DNA of 64,000 bases from Paenibacillus tarimensis. Lineage in GTDB: Bacteria; Bacillota; Bacilli; Paenibacillales; Paenibacillaceae. A program made the position numbers and the translations under genes. Within the stretch, counting starts at the first letter, position 1; the number at the start of each line of letters is the position of its first letter. Positions 55,605 through 63,395 of the stretch are shown here, piece after piece. The DNA lies in contig NZ_JAKGAO010000011.1 in NCBI RefSeq assembly GCF_021532315.1, forward strand, positions 1 through 64,000, written 5' to 3'. The notes below the pieces were generated by a model that worked only from the letters and a program-made list of their open reading frames with translations, made no database searches and was not told the origin of the DNA.

Positions 55605-57866
55605 TTAACCTGCCAGCTCCGGCATCCGCTCTTTGATTCTTCTTGCGCCTTCTTCTGCTTTGACCAACAGACTTGGTGTTCTAGCTATCATTTCCTTCAC
55701 AAGCGGCTGCATAATGGTTTGAGCCAGCTTGGCTTTATTAATTAAATTCTGTTCATAAGTCAATTCAGGCAGATCGCGTTCGAAGTCATTCAGTTCGTTC
55801 CGGAAGAGCATATTATACAAGCCTTGAAATGCTATGTCATCGATAACAAGCTTCCATTCCTTCTCAATCTCTTCGAACATCTGGAAGCACTTCTTCTGAT
55901 TGGTCCGGCTTAACCCAAAAACCTTATCTATATATTGATCAATAGATTTAAGCCGTTCTTGACATCTCCTAATATTGTCCGGCAACCGTAACATGCGGTA
56001 GGCAACATCCTTCTTCCTCTGTTCTTCATAAGTATTCAGGATTTTCATTTCTTTTATGAAGAAATCCGGTTCAATCGTATCGCCTTTAACTTCTTCCAAG
56101 ACTTCTCTCATCGGCTTAAATATCGTATGTTTGATTTTGGCCCCAAGACTTGAGGTGTTAACAAACGCAATCTCCGGATATTCAGCTAGCATGTCTTCAA
56201 TATCAGCCAATGTTGTTCTCATCCCATCATTGGTACGGTTCATGGTTCCTTGGACGTTCTCTACTGTCTGGACGGCCCCTTTAATTATGCGGTCATTATG
56301 ATCCGCAGATAAATGTCGGGCGCCAGGAGAATATAAATTTTCACCAGGGTAGGAAAGATCCTGTCCAGTAAATATAATTTTCTTGCAGCCCATATAGATT
56401 GCCGCCTGTATTGCGGTGCCTGTCACCGAATGACTAGGTGAAAATATAGGATCATCTGGTGTCAGATCCATAACATTTCGGGTTACATTATCATTCGTAA
56501 AATGAACATGCAGGAGATTATCCCCTTGCTCATCAATAATGCGATATTTAATCGTTGGCGTATAAAGCAAAGGAATGTGCTGGATATTTAATCCCTTGAA
56601 AGCCTCATAATTCGGCTCCCCACCATCCATGGATACAATTAAATGGGGTTCAACCCCATAATGGAGCAGAGATTGAATCGTCGATCCAGCTGCGATAATA
56701 AAAGCATGATCTTTCAACTCTCTCAATATTTCAATATCTGCAGCCAAAGAAGGTCCCGCCCCCGCTACAACAGCCGTCATCCCAGTGAACCTGTCCTTCA
56801 ATCCCTTAACAGAAGGACACGACAGAGTTGCGGCCATATTGTTCAAACTATTCTCAATCCACTCATCACCGAAATGTTTATATATTTGCAAAGATCCGAT
56901 ATAGTCCAGCATGGCTATTTGCGCATCTTTGGAGAATTGCTCTGTATCAATTTTATTCAGTCGATAGTAATAAGGAAGAACAATAAACTGGGGGTCTCCT
57001 TTAAAAAACTTCAGAAACTTATAAAACATCTTATCTCGCAGACTCTTCTTGCTGCCTACGACGATATCGACCACGTTCAATTGCTTTAACAGTATTTCCA
57101 GATCTACTACACGCATTGCCGCGAGGAAAATTTGCTCGTCCGGTTCATAGATGGTTAGACGGTGCTCTGGATATGCCTTAGCATAAGCTTCAGCATGATA
57201 ACCGAGACCAAGACCATACATAATGATATCTGTTTTCTCTTCTACCTTGTCCGCAATCTGTCTAATCCATCGAGCAGCCTCTTCCGCCGGATTATAACGG
57301 CTGTATATACATAAATCTTCCTCGGTATTATCTGTATTGCATAAATTAGGTTGCCCATTCCTGCTGTAAATTAGCTGATACCTGCCATGATCCATTTCAA
57401 GACCGTTTATTTCCTCACAAGCTTGAGGAAACCTTGCCTGCAGCACCTTCATGTTCGCTTGAAACCTCTGATCCAAAACAGCCTGTTCCTCACCCAGCTC
57501 GTTAGCGAGCTGCTCGAACAATGGAATCAACTCATATCTAATTGTGTCACTTGCTCCAATATGATCCTCGACATCCACGCATTCATTTAGAGCTTGAAAC
57601 TTCTCACTCAGCTCCGAGACCGCCTGTACTATGGAAGAGTCTAGTGCCTTATATATATTCAGCTCACTAATATCCGCTGCCAAGACATTAAGTGTCTTAT
57701 ACAAATCATCCATCGCTTGCACAACTTCCCCGAAGTACTGCCAAGACTGATCTGTCATCGGCTCATAAAACAACTGCTCTACATCATTACAAGCCTGTAT
57801 CAAGTTAGGCAAAAACCTGCGGACTTCATCCAGCGTCGCAGTGAATTCAGTTTCTGTCCGTTTCAT
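55605..57866 (-). CDS. Motility-associated factor glycosyltransferase Maf, copy 1
   Basis: About 753 residues with the same layout as copy 2: MDDLYKTLNVLAADI near 50, IIMYGLGLGYHAEAYA near 235, TAVVAGAGPSLAADIEIL near 375, HLIVSMDGGEPNYEAF, and HSVTGTAIQAAIYMGCKKIIFTGQDLSYPG. ATG 57866 (or 57869) is preferred since GGGGGG precedes it; the ATG at 57887 is part of the leader. It has its own sigma-D-like promoter. Two Maf copies may recognise different sites or donors. Confidence 0.93.
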   Translation of the reverse strand: MKRTETEFTATLDEVRRFLPNLIQACNDVEQLFYEPMTDQSWQYFGEVVQAMDDLYKTLNVLAADISELNIYKALDSSIVQAVSELSEKFQALNECVDVEDHIGASDTIRYELIPLFEQLANELGEEQAVLDQRFQANMKVLQARFPQACEEINGLEMDHGRYQLIYSRNGQPNLCNTDNTEEDLCIYSRYNPAEEAARWIRQIADKVEEKTDIIMYGLGLGYHAEAYAKAYPEHRLTIYEPDEQIFLAAMRVVDLEILLKQLNVVDIVVGSKKSLRDKMFYKFLKFFKGDPQFIVLPYYYRLNKIDTEQFSKDAQIAMLDYIGSLQIYKHFGDEWIENSLNNMAATLSCPSVKGLKDRFTGMTAVVAGAGPSLAADIEILRELKDHAFIIAAGSTIQSLLHYGVEPHLIVSMDGGEPNYEAFKGLNIQHIPLLYTPTIKYRIIDEQGDNLLHVHFTNDNVTRNVMDLTPDDPIFSPSHSVTGTAIQAAIYMGCKKIIFTGQDLSYPGENLYSPGARHLSADHNDRIIKGAVQTVENVQGTMNRTNDGMRTTLADIEDMLAEYPEIAFVNTSSLGAKIKHTIFKPMREVLEEVKGDTIEPDFFIKEMKILNTYEEQRKKDVAYRMLRLPDNIRRCQERLKSIDQYIDKVFGLSRTNQKKCFQMFEEIEKEWKLVIDDIAFQGLYNMLFRNELNDFERDLPELTYEQNLINKAKLAQTIMQPLVKEMIARTPSLLVKAEEGARRIKERMPELAG

Positions 57867-57894
57867 CATTATACCCCCCAGCTTCATACTCTAT

Positions 57895-57921
57895 ATATCG
57901 GATAGCTGTATGGTTTGTATA
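57895..57921 (-). promoter_or_regulatory. sigma-D-like promoter of the maf pair
   Basis: Minus strand: -35 TATA (57918-57921; consensus TAAA), 15-bp spacer, -10 TCCGATAT (57895-57902; consensus GCCGATAT). Located about 30 bp before the maf start and after a terminator. Confidence 0.55.
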
Positions 57922-57943
57922 ATATAAACCTTTATCCAGTTAT

Positions 57944-57973
57944 AAAAAAAGACCGTCAGATTAATACTAACGG
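57944..57973 (-). terminator. Terminator after fliT
   Basis: Minus strand: CCGTTAG pairs with CTGACGG (one wobble), loop TATTAAT, then TCTTTTTTTAT. It lies 12 bp beyond the fliT stop and separates the flaG-fliDST unit from maf. Confidence 0.88.
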
Positions 57974-57984
57974 CTTTCAAGTCA

Positions 57985-58317
57985 TTATTCTTTTCGATCA
58001 AAGAAGAAGCTGCCCGGGGTGTAGGAATCTTGATAGGCCTTTTTCTGAACCCGGGTCTTACTGAGCTTCTGTATTGCTTGTGCTGCTTCTTCCTTTAATT
58101 CCAGCATACGATTCAGGATAACGGAGTCAAACTCGCCGATTTGACGCAGCATATGCTTCTCATCTTCAGACATATCAGGCTTTTGCTGCAATTCCTGCAG
58201 AACGTTGTCCCTTAAAACAACCAGTTCGGTAAACTCCTCATATGGAGCGGTATCTAGCTGTTCCACTAAACGGACCACTGTGTTGTAGAGAGCGGCTACA
58301 GAGCTGCGAGCAGCCAT
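57985..58317 (-). CDS. fliT: FliT-like flagellar chaperone
   Basis: 110 residues, nearly all helical, with no catalytic motif (VRLVEQLDTAPYEEFTELVVLRDNVLQELQQKP). Bacillus FliT is a small helical chaperone for FliD encoded after fliS; position and size fit, while sequence similarity in this family is low. Its ATG shares a base with the fliS stop (TAATG), a clear coupling. The longer in-frame extension to 58377 would overlap fliS and is rejected. Confidence 0.75.
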   Translation of the reverse strand: MAARSSVAALYNTVVRLVEQLDTAPYEEFTELVVLRDNVLQELQQKPDMSEDEKHMLRQIGEFDSVILNRMLELKEEAAQAIQKLSKTRVQKKAYQDSYTPGSFFFDRKE

Positions 58318-58712
58318 TAGATCGAACCCGCTTCCTTCATAAGAGTCCCGGCTGTTTGTTTCGCCGCCTGCTTCCATGCATCTCTCAGCTCAGATAGATG
58401 CTCCAGAACTTCCGCAGCCTTGGACGCTTCCTTCTTCACATTCGCCTGGATTAACAGGTGCAGCATGTACTCGTAAATACGAAGCAAATCGTTGGCAATT
58501 TCATACTTGGTATCCAAGGAAGCAATAAGCTCATTCACGATCGCCTGCGCCTTCTTGAGATTTGTATTCGCCGCCTCGTAATTGCGGTTGTTGATGCCTT
58601 CAATTCCTGACTTTGTGAATCGGATTGCACCTTCGTAAAGCATGATTAACAGTTGGCTGCCACTGGCTGTCTGGACGGAAGATTGCTGGTAAATACTATA
58701 TGGCGAGTTCAA
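58317..58712 (-). CDS. fliS: Flagellin export chaperone FliS
   Basis: 131 residues, four-helix chaperone that holds the flagellin C-terminus and, in Bacillus, interacts with FliW. Opening SPYSIYQQSSVQTASGSQLLIMLYEGAIRF is the family hallmark. The start is TTG 58712, nine bases after AAAGGAG; no ATG or GTG is better placed. It lies 14 bp after fliD. Confidence 0.97.
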   Translation of the reverse strand: MNSPYSIYQQSSVQTASGSQLLIMLYEGAIRFTKSGIEGINNRNYEAANTNLKKAQAIVNELIASLDTKYEIANDLLRIYEYMLHLLIQANVKKEASKAAEVLEHLSELRDAWKQAAKQTAGTLMKEAGSI

Positions 58713-58726
58713 AACCGTTCACTCCT

Positions 58727-60196
58727 TTAACCGCTGAAGAAGCTTGAGAGACTTCCAGCTTGACTGTTATATTTATTAATGGCTGTTTCCATTGCAGCAA
58801 ACATTTTGTAATAACGATTTTCTAATGAGACAAGACGGCTTTCTTCTCTGGTCTCCCGCTGTTTCATACTGCGTATCTGATCACTAAGCAGCGAGCTCTC
58901 CAGAAAGCTTGCATTGAGGCTTGTGCTGGTCAGCGAGGTACCCGCTTTCTTCTGCATACTGTTCAGCGCATCCATTGAAGAGTCCATCATCTTGGCAAAC
59001 ACTCCGGAAGTCGTGCTGGCAGGAGAAGTATCCGAGCTCTTGGCGCTGAAAAGATTAATGACTTCGTCCGGATTGGACTCCAGTGCCTTCCGGAGCTTAT
59101 CCTCGTCCAGCACGAGTCTTCCCTTCTCCGTGTAGCTGCCCGTGGTGATACCAATCTGAATGGAATTGCCTTGGGCATCTTTAATACCTGCTACCAGGGA
59201 AGTGGCGGCTGTCCGCAATTCACTGATCATGGTGCTCAGCGAATCATCATTGCGTAATGTACCGTTGCGGGCTCTGCCCTCCCACAATTTAATCTCATCT
59301 TCGGTCATGCCCTTCTTCTCTTCGCTAGTCAGCGGGTTGTAGCTGTAACTCCGTGTCTCGGACAGTTCACCGTTAATGTCACTGATCAAGCTATTGTAAT
59401 CGTTAACGAAGGATTTAACCGTTTCGATTATTTTGTTGGTATCCTGTGTCGCTGTAATGGTTGTGCTTGTGGCGGATACAGCCTTGACAGTGAAATTAAA
59501 CCCGTTAACGGAGAAGATATTGCTTGCCTGGTTGTACGAGATCCCGTTAATTGTAGCTTGAGCATTCTTCCCTGCTACGCTGTTCGTTGTGTCCAGAGTT
59601 CCAGCAAACCCCTCGACAATCAGTTTATCTGTGCCAGTTTGCGTGGCGGTGAGTGAGAATTTCCCACTTGCTTCGTCATACAGAGCCGATGCCTTCACCT
59701 TGCTGGAATTGGTATTGATAGTCGCTGCCAGATCTGCCAGTGTGCCGTCCTTACTTAAGGATAAGGTCGCACCGTTAATCTTAACGGCCACATTATTAGC
59801 ATTCGCACTGTCAATCGTAAACCCCAGACCCTCCAAAGTCTTTGTCTTGTCAGTAGCAGAGTAAGTGTAAAGTTTAAGCTCCGAGCTCGCCACTTGAGTG
59901 ACCTTAACGTCTAAACTTCCCGCGGCTGTCCCGCTGGTAGAATTAACAGTTAGAGCATTCATGTCGCCACTTACCGTTGATGTCTTAGCGTTAATAGCGC
60001 TCGACAGATTGTAGTTTGCCAGCTTATTATTCCGGAAATCGACAATCTTTGAAGCCATCGTCCGGTAATCATCACGCTGCCATTCAATTCTTGTGCGCTG
60101 CTTCACTATATTGTCAATCTTGGAACGCTGAGCCTGCATCAGTTCCTTGACCATGCTGTCGATATCCATGCCGGATGCTAAGCCTGATAGTCTCAC
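58727..60196 (-). CDS. fliD: Flagellar filament cap protein FliD
   Basis: 489 residues: conserved N-terminal SGLASGMDIDSMVKELM and coiled C-terminal DQIRSMKQRETREESRLVSLENRYYKMFAAMETAINKYN arms, with a Ser/Thr-rich variable core. It caps the filament and folds incoming flagellin. The start is GTG 60196, five to seven bases after AAGGAGG. Second gene of the flaG unit. The Ser/Thr-rich core may also be a glycosylation target (inference). Confidence 0.97.
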   Translation of the reverse strand: MRLSGLASGMDIDSMVKELMQAQRSKIDNIVKQRTRIEWQRDDYRTMASKIVDFRNNKLANYNLSSAINAKTSTVSGDMNALTVNSTSGTAAGSLDVKVTQVASSELKLYTYSATDKTKTLEGLGFTIDSANANNVAVKINGATLSLSKDGTLADLAATINTNSSKVKASALYDEASGKFSLTATQTGTDKLIVEGFAGTLDTTNSVAGKNAQATINGISYNQASNIFSVNGFNFTVKAVSATSTTITATQDTNKIIETVKSFVNDYNSLISDINGELSETRSYSYNPLTSEEKKGMTEDEIKLWEGRARNGTLRNDDSLSTMISELRTAATSLVAGIKDAQGNSIQIGITTGSYTEKGRLVLDEDKLRKALESNPDEVINLFSAKSSDTSPASTTSGVFAKMMDSSMDALNSMQKKAGTSLTSTSLNASFLESSLLSDQIRSMKQRETREESRLVSLENRYYKMFAAMETAINKYNSQAGSLSSFFSG

Positions 60197-60213
60197 TTCA
60201 CAACCTCCTTCTC

Positions 60214-60567
60214 TTAAACCTTCTTGTCAATAAGCAACCCGTTCAATTCCATCAGCTTGGCTGCCATATCGAGCAGCTTCCGTTCCGGAATTTCCCGGAT
60301 CAGCTCTCCTGAAGCTTTATCCGAAATCTTGTATATAATTTGGTTGGTTTCCTCGTGGACACTGCGTTCCACCGTCGTCTCCCTACCCTGCATTAACTGA
60401 ATCATTTCATTAATATCTTTACTGAGTCTCTGTTCAATCGCACCCGATTTCTTCTCAGAGTCAGCTGCATCCTTGGAGCTGGCTGCACTCTCATTCGACG
60501 GCCTGCTGCTAATGGTCTCTTGTGTAAATCCTGCCGTGGCATTAATCGATGAAATATTCATCGTCAT
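60214..60567 (-). CDS. flaG: FlaG family flagellar protein
   Basis: About 117 residues: variable Ser/Thr-rich N-terminus (about 1-45) and the FlaG domain (RSVHEETNQIIYKISDKASGELIREIPERKLLDM). The FlaG family affects filament length, but its mechanism is unclear. ATG 60567 follows GGGGTGG by five bases; the ATG at 60588 is not preceded by a signal. First gene of the flaG-fliD-fliS-fliT unit. Confidence 0.92.
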   Translation of the reverse strand: MTMNISSINATAGFTQETISSRPSNESAASSKDAADSEKKSGAIEQRLSKDINEMIQLMQGRETTVERSVHEETNQIIYKISDKASGELIREIPERKLLDMAAKLMELNGLLIDKKV

Positions 60568-60607
60568 GCTTACCACCCCGAATTCCATATTCGATTGTCT
60601 ATTAACT

Positions 60608-60635
60608 ATATCGGATACTGCTATAGAGAATATTA
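60608..60635 (-). promoter_or_regulatory. sigma-D-like promoter of flaG-fliD-fliS-fliT
   Basis: Minus strand: -35 TAAT (60632-60635; consensus TAAA), 16-bp spacer, -10 TCCGATAT (60608-60615). It lies about 40 bp upstream of flaG. Confidence 0.6.
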
Positions 60636-60690
60636 GACTTGTTCAGTCATTAAGATTAAGAACAGTAGAATTTTATAAAGGAATATATAC

Positions 60691-60722
60691 AAAAAGAGAC
60701 CCTAGAATTTCTAAGGCCTCTT
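60691..60722 (-). terminator. Terminator of hag
   Basis: Minus strand: AGAGGCCTTAGAA pairs with TTCTAGGGTCTCT, with mismatches in the middle, then TTTTTG. It starts 15 bp beyond the flagellin stop. Confidence 0.8.
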
Positions 60723-60737
60723 CTCGTACTGAAGATA

Positions 60738-61505
60738 TTATCTGAGAAGGGACAGAACGCCTTGCGGCTGCGAATTTGCCTGGGAAAGCATCGACTGGGA
60801 AGCTTGCAGAAGAATGTTGTTCTTCGTCAGCTTAACCATTTCGCTGGCCATGTCTGTGTCACGGATACGGGACTCAGCAGCTGTCAGGTTCTCAACAGTA
60901 GTGCCCAGGTTGTTGGATGTGTACTCCAGACGGTTCTGAACTGCACCAAGCTTCGCACGCTCAGACGATACACTCTTAATAGCAGTCTCAACTTGTGTAA
61001 GTGTGGTAGTAGATGAAAGTGTATTGAAATCAGTTGTAACAATAGCGGAGACCGCAATCGTCTGTGAAGCATCGTCAGACTGAATTGTTGCGCCACCAGT
61101 GATATTCATGCCATTGAACTTTGTGTTGGACATGATCTTAGTGATCTGCGATCCGAGTGCGTTGAGCTCCAGGTTGATGTTGGACTTGTCGCCAGCGCTG
61201 TAAGTTCCGTTCAGCTTCTGAACATTCAGTTCTTTCATACGAGTCAGCATGGAGCTTACTTCGTTCATTGCGCCTTCAGCTGTTTGCACGAAGGAAATAC
61301 CGTCTTGTACGTTACGCTGAGCTTGCTCAAGACCACGGATTTGACCGCGCATTTTCTCGGAAACTGCCAGACCTGCTGCATCGTCAGCTGCACGGTTGAT
61401 ACGAAGACCGGAAGACAGCTTCTCCATACCTTTACCAGCTGCTGAAGTGTTAAGTGTCATGTTACGGTGAGTGTTAAGAGCTGTGATGTTGTGATTGATA
61501 CGCAT
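60738..61505 (-). CDS. hag: Flagellin
   Basis: 255 residues: only the conserved D0/D1 parts. N-terminal MRINHNITALNTHRN and C-terminal ESRIRDTDMASEMVKLTKNNILLQASQSML flank a short centre. Residues 141-180 contain 16 Ser/Thr in 40 (SSTTTLT etc.), the natural surface for O-glycosylation by Maf. There is no D2/D3 domain. It has a dedicated sigma-D-like promoter, a structured leader with CsrA sites, and its own terminator, so it is expressed alone. Shine-Dalgarno AGGGAGG is nine bases upstream. Confidence 0.98.
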   Translation of the reverse strand: MRINHNITALNTHRNMTLNTSAAGKGMEKLSSGLRINRAADDAAGLAVSEKMRGQIRGLEQAQRNVQDGISFVQTAEGAMNEVSSMLTRMKELNVQKLNGTYSAGDKSNINLELNALGSQITKIMSNTKFNGMNITGGATIQSDDASQTIAVSAIVTTDFNTLSSTTTLTQVETAIKSVSSERAKLGAVQNRLEYTSNNLGTTVENLTAAESRIRDTDMASEMVKLTKNNILLQASQSMLSQANSQPQGVLSLLR

Positions 61506-61514
61506 TTTAAATTT

Positions 61515-61553
61515 CCTCCCTGAAGTTGGTTGTTTAATCCCACATCCATGTGG
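61515..61553 (-). promoter_or_regulatory. CsrA-binding leader of hag (two predicted sites)
   Basis: Site 1 is a perfect hairpin, CCACA-TGGA-TGTGG (61540-61553), which puts GGA in the loop and matches the CsrA consensus ACARGGATGT nearly exactly. Site 2 is the GGA inside the Shine-Dalgarno AGGGAGG (61515-61521). Binding at both would block ribosomes, as for Bacillus hag. A further arm pair CACCGG/CCGGTG brackets 61558-61592. Site reading is direct; regulation is inferred from the family. Confidence 0.8.
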
Positions 61554-61597
61554 TGCACCGGTTTGAGGTCGGCCGCCCTTCCCCGGTGTTAATATAT

Positions 61598-61625
61598 ATA
61601 TCGGGAGGTTTTACGGATAAGTTTA
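61598..61625 (-). promoter_or_regulatory. sigma-D promoter of hag
   Basis: Minus strand: -35 TAAA (61622-61625), 16-bp spacer, -10 CCCGATAT (61598-61605). The -35 lies within ten bases of the csrA stop, and the hag leader is about 90 nt. Confidence 0.75.
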
Positions 61626-61631
61626 TAGCTG

Positions 61632-61871
61632 TTACGAATTTTTTTTCGCTTTTTTTATAAATCCCTGCAGCTCCGTAAGATCCATGGTTGGAGCTGCTGA
61701 TTCACGGTTAGTCTCCTGCACCTGCTGGTGAATTTCCTTACGCAGAATCTCCACGTGACGCGGGGCCTTGATCCCGATCTTCACGGTATCGGACGTTACA
61801 TCAAGTATAGTGACCTCAATCTCATCTTGAATGACGATCGTCTCGCCTTTCTTACGCGACAGAACCAGCAT
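61632..61871 (-). CDS. csrA: Translational regulator CsrA
   Basis: 79 residues; opening MLVLSRKKGETIVI with Arg and Lys in the RNA-binding strand, and APRHVEILRKEIH at the other RNA-binding strand. It dimerises and binds GGA hairpins in the hag leader. The C-terminal tail (about 58-79) is the extension that FliW grips in Bacillus. GAGGAGG lies nine bases upstream. It starts 17 bp after fliW. Confidence 0.97.
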   Translation of the reverse strand: MLVLSRKKGETIVIQDEIEVTILDVTSDTVKIGIKAPRHVEILRKEIHQQVQETNRESAAPTMDLTELQGFIKKAKKNS

Positions 61872-61888
61872 ATGTCGCCGCCTCCTCT

Positions 61889-62323
61889 TTATTTGGAATG
61901 GGATCGTAACAAAGGATGTCTAGTCGTATAGTCATTCGTCCCTAACACAATCTGCCGCCCCAGCCGATTCTCCATGTTCAATATAATGGGGGCCACCAAA
62001 TTAATCGTAGCCTGCTCCCAATTATCTCGTACGCTTACAATGGAACGAATCATCAGCTGCTCCGTCCCTTCCAGCTTCAGATCCTCTTGAACGGTCTCAG
62101 GAGCGTCAAATTGGTATTCCGGATAGAATACGAATGGGTCTGCAATGATAAACATCAAAGCCGGATTTGTCGTTGAATGCAGATAGGATAAGGCTCCATC
62201 CTCATCCGCCTCCAAAATAACAAACTCAGTTTCATCTTCAAAACCTGGAATACCTTTGGTGAACGTGTAAATATCCTCTTCTTTAATAGCAAGCGTTCCA
62301 AAACGGCTTGTCTGCAGTTCCAT
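61889..62323 (-). CDS. fliW: Flagellar assembly factor FliW
   Basis: 144 residues, beta-rich FliW fold (MELQTSRFGTLAIKEEDIYTFTKGIPGFE). FliW binds either flagellin or CsrA, so flagellin accumulation frees CsrA to shut off hag translation. The gene starts nine bases after GGGAG, and that Shine-Dalgarno sits directly at the foot of a perfect 11-bp hairpin. Together with csrA it forms the control module between flgL and hag. Confidence 0.97.
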   Translation of the reverse strand: MELQTSRFGTLAIKEEDIYTFTKGIPGFEDETEFVILEADEDGALSYLHSTTNPALMFIIADPFVFYPEYQFDAPETVQEDLKLEGTEQLMIRSIVSVRDNWEQATINLVAPIILNMENRLGRQIVLGTNDYTTRHPLLRSHSK

Positions 62324-62337
62324 TCATGTCAACTCCC

Positions 62338-62392
62338 GTTCTATAGCTCATATATCGTTCTGGTTTAAAGCTAAAAGAAAAAGCTATAGAAC
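62338..62392 (-). repeat. Perfect 11-bp inverted repeat abutting the fliW Shine-Dalgarno
   Basis: GTTCTATAGCT (62338-62348) and AGCTATAGAAC (62382-62392) with a 33-nt AT-rich loop. In the transcript the 3' arm is followed immediately by GGGAG of fliW. The T-rich stretch follows the 5' arm and not the 3' arm, so it is not a normal terminator. A third CTATAG lies further upstream (62402-62407). Confidence 0.7.
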
Positions 62393-62468
62393 CTTTACGG
62401 TAACTATAGCCTGTATTTACCTACAATATAACATACCTGTATGCCTGATTTACAACAACACGCAAGCT

Positions 62469-63377
62469 TTAACGCAGAAAATCGACCAGTGTCGGTGTAA
62501 TAATCTTGGCGCCTACTGACAAGGAAGCCTGATAAATATTTTCATTGATTTTGGAGCTGATCAGCAGATTCTCAATATCCGCATCTTCTGTCCGTGATTG
62601 CAAATCCGTCACATTGAGTTCCATGTCCTTCAACCGGTTCTGGACCAGCTCGACACGGTTCACACGGGCGCCGATCTCTGAACGAATAGTCAGAACTTGG
62701 TTCATGCGTGAATCAATACTGGTAAGCTCAGCGGCTACATCATCGTATTGCCCTGTCGAGAGTGCAGTCGATATACGGTCAATTACCGAGAATATATTAT
62801 CGGTATCCGTCTGGCTTCCGAAGACTTCATTGCCCGAGATGTTAACAGGCAGGGTTACTCCTACACCCAACGCATATCTCACTTCACCCGTATCGGTTAC
62901 TACTGTCTTCGCATCGAAGGCAGGGTCTGCCGTATTGTAAGGGATCGACGTATAATTTTCCCCGTTGAAAATGTATTTGCCGTTAAGCTTACTGTTGCCA
63001 ATATCGATTAGCTGTTCCTTCAGCATTACAACCTCGTTATTGATCGCATCCAAAGCAGTTTGAGGGTTTGTTCCGTTGGAAGCCTGCACCGTCAGTTCCT
63101 TCAGCCGGTTCAGTACATCGCCCGTTTGCGACAATACCGTATCATTAAAATCCAGCCATGACAAAGCCGAATCCACGTTCTTCTGATATTGGGTGTTAGC
63201 GGACAGCTCGCTGCGGTAGCGCAGGGAATACGTAATACCCACCGGATCATCCGAAGGCTTATTAATCTTGCGGCCTGTTGCTGTCTGATTCTGCAAGTCC
63301 GACATTTGCGTTAAATTTTTGTTTAAGTTCCGGGTAAGCTGCATATGCATCATACCAGGGGTTACGCGCAGAGACAT
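62469..63377 (-). CDS. flgL: Flagellar hook-associated protein 3 FlgL
   Basis: About 302 residues; flagellin-like N-terminus (SLRVTPGMMHMQLTRNLNKNLTQMSDLQNQTATGRKINKPSDDP) and C-terminus (LLISSKINENIYQASLSVGAKIITPTLVDFLR). It joins the filament to FlgK. ATG 63377 is nine bases after GGAGG; the frame begins at a TTG (63386) too close to it. It lies 18 bp after flgK. Confidence 0.97.
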   Translation of the reverse strand: MSLRVTPGMMHMQLTRNLNKNLTQMSDLQNQTATGRKINKPSDDPVGITYSLRYRSELSANTQYQKNVDSALSWLDFNDTVLSQTGDVLNRLKELTVQASNGTNPQTALDAINNEVVMLKEQLIDIGNSKLNGKYIFNGENYTSIPYNTADPAFDAKTVVTDTGEVRYALGVGVTLPVNISGNEVFGSQTDTDNIFSVIDRISTALSTGQYDDVAAELTSIDSRMNQVLTIRSEIGARVNRVELVQNRLKDMELNVTDLQSRTEDADIENLLISSKINENIYQASLSVGAKIITPTLVDFLR

Positions 63378-63395
63378 CGTTCTCAACCTCCAATA

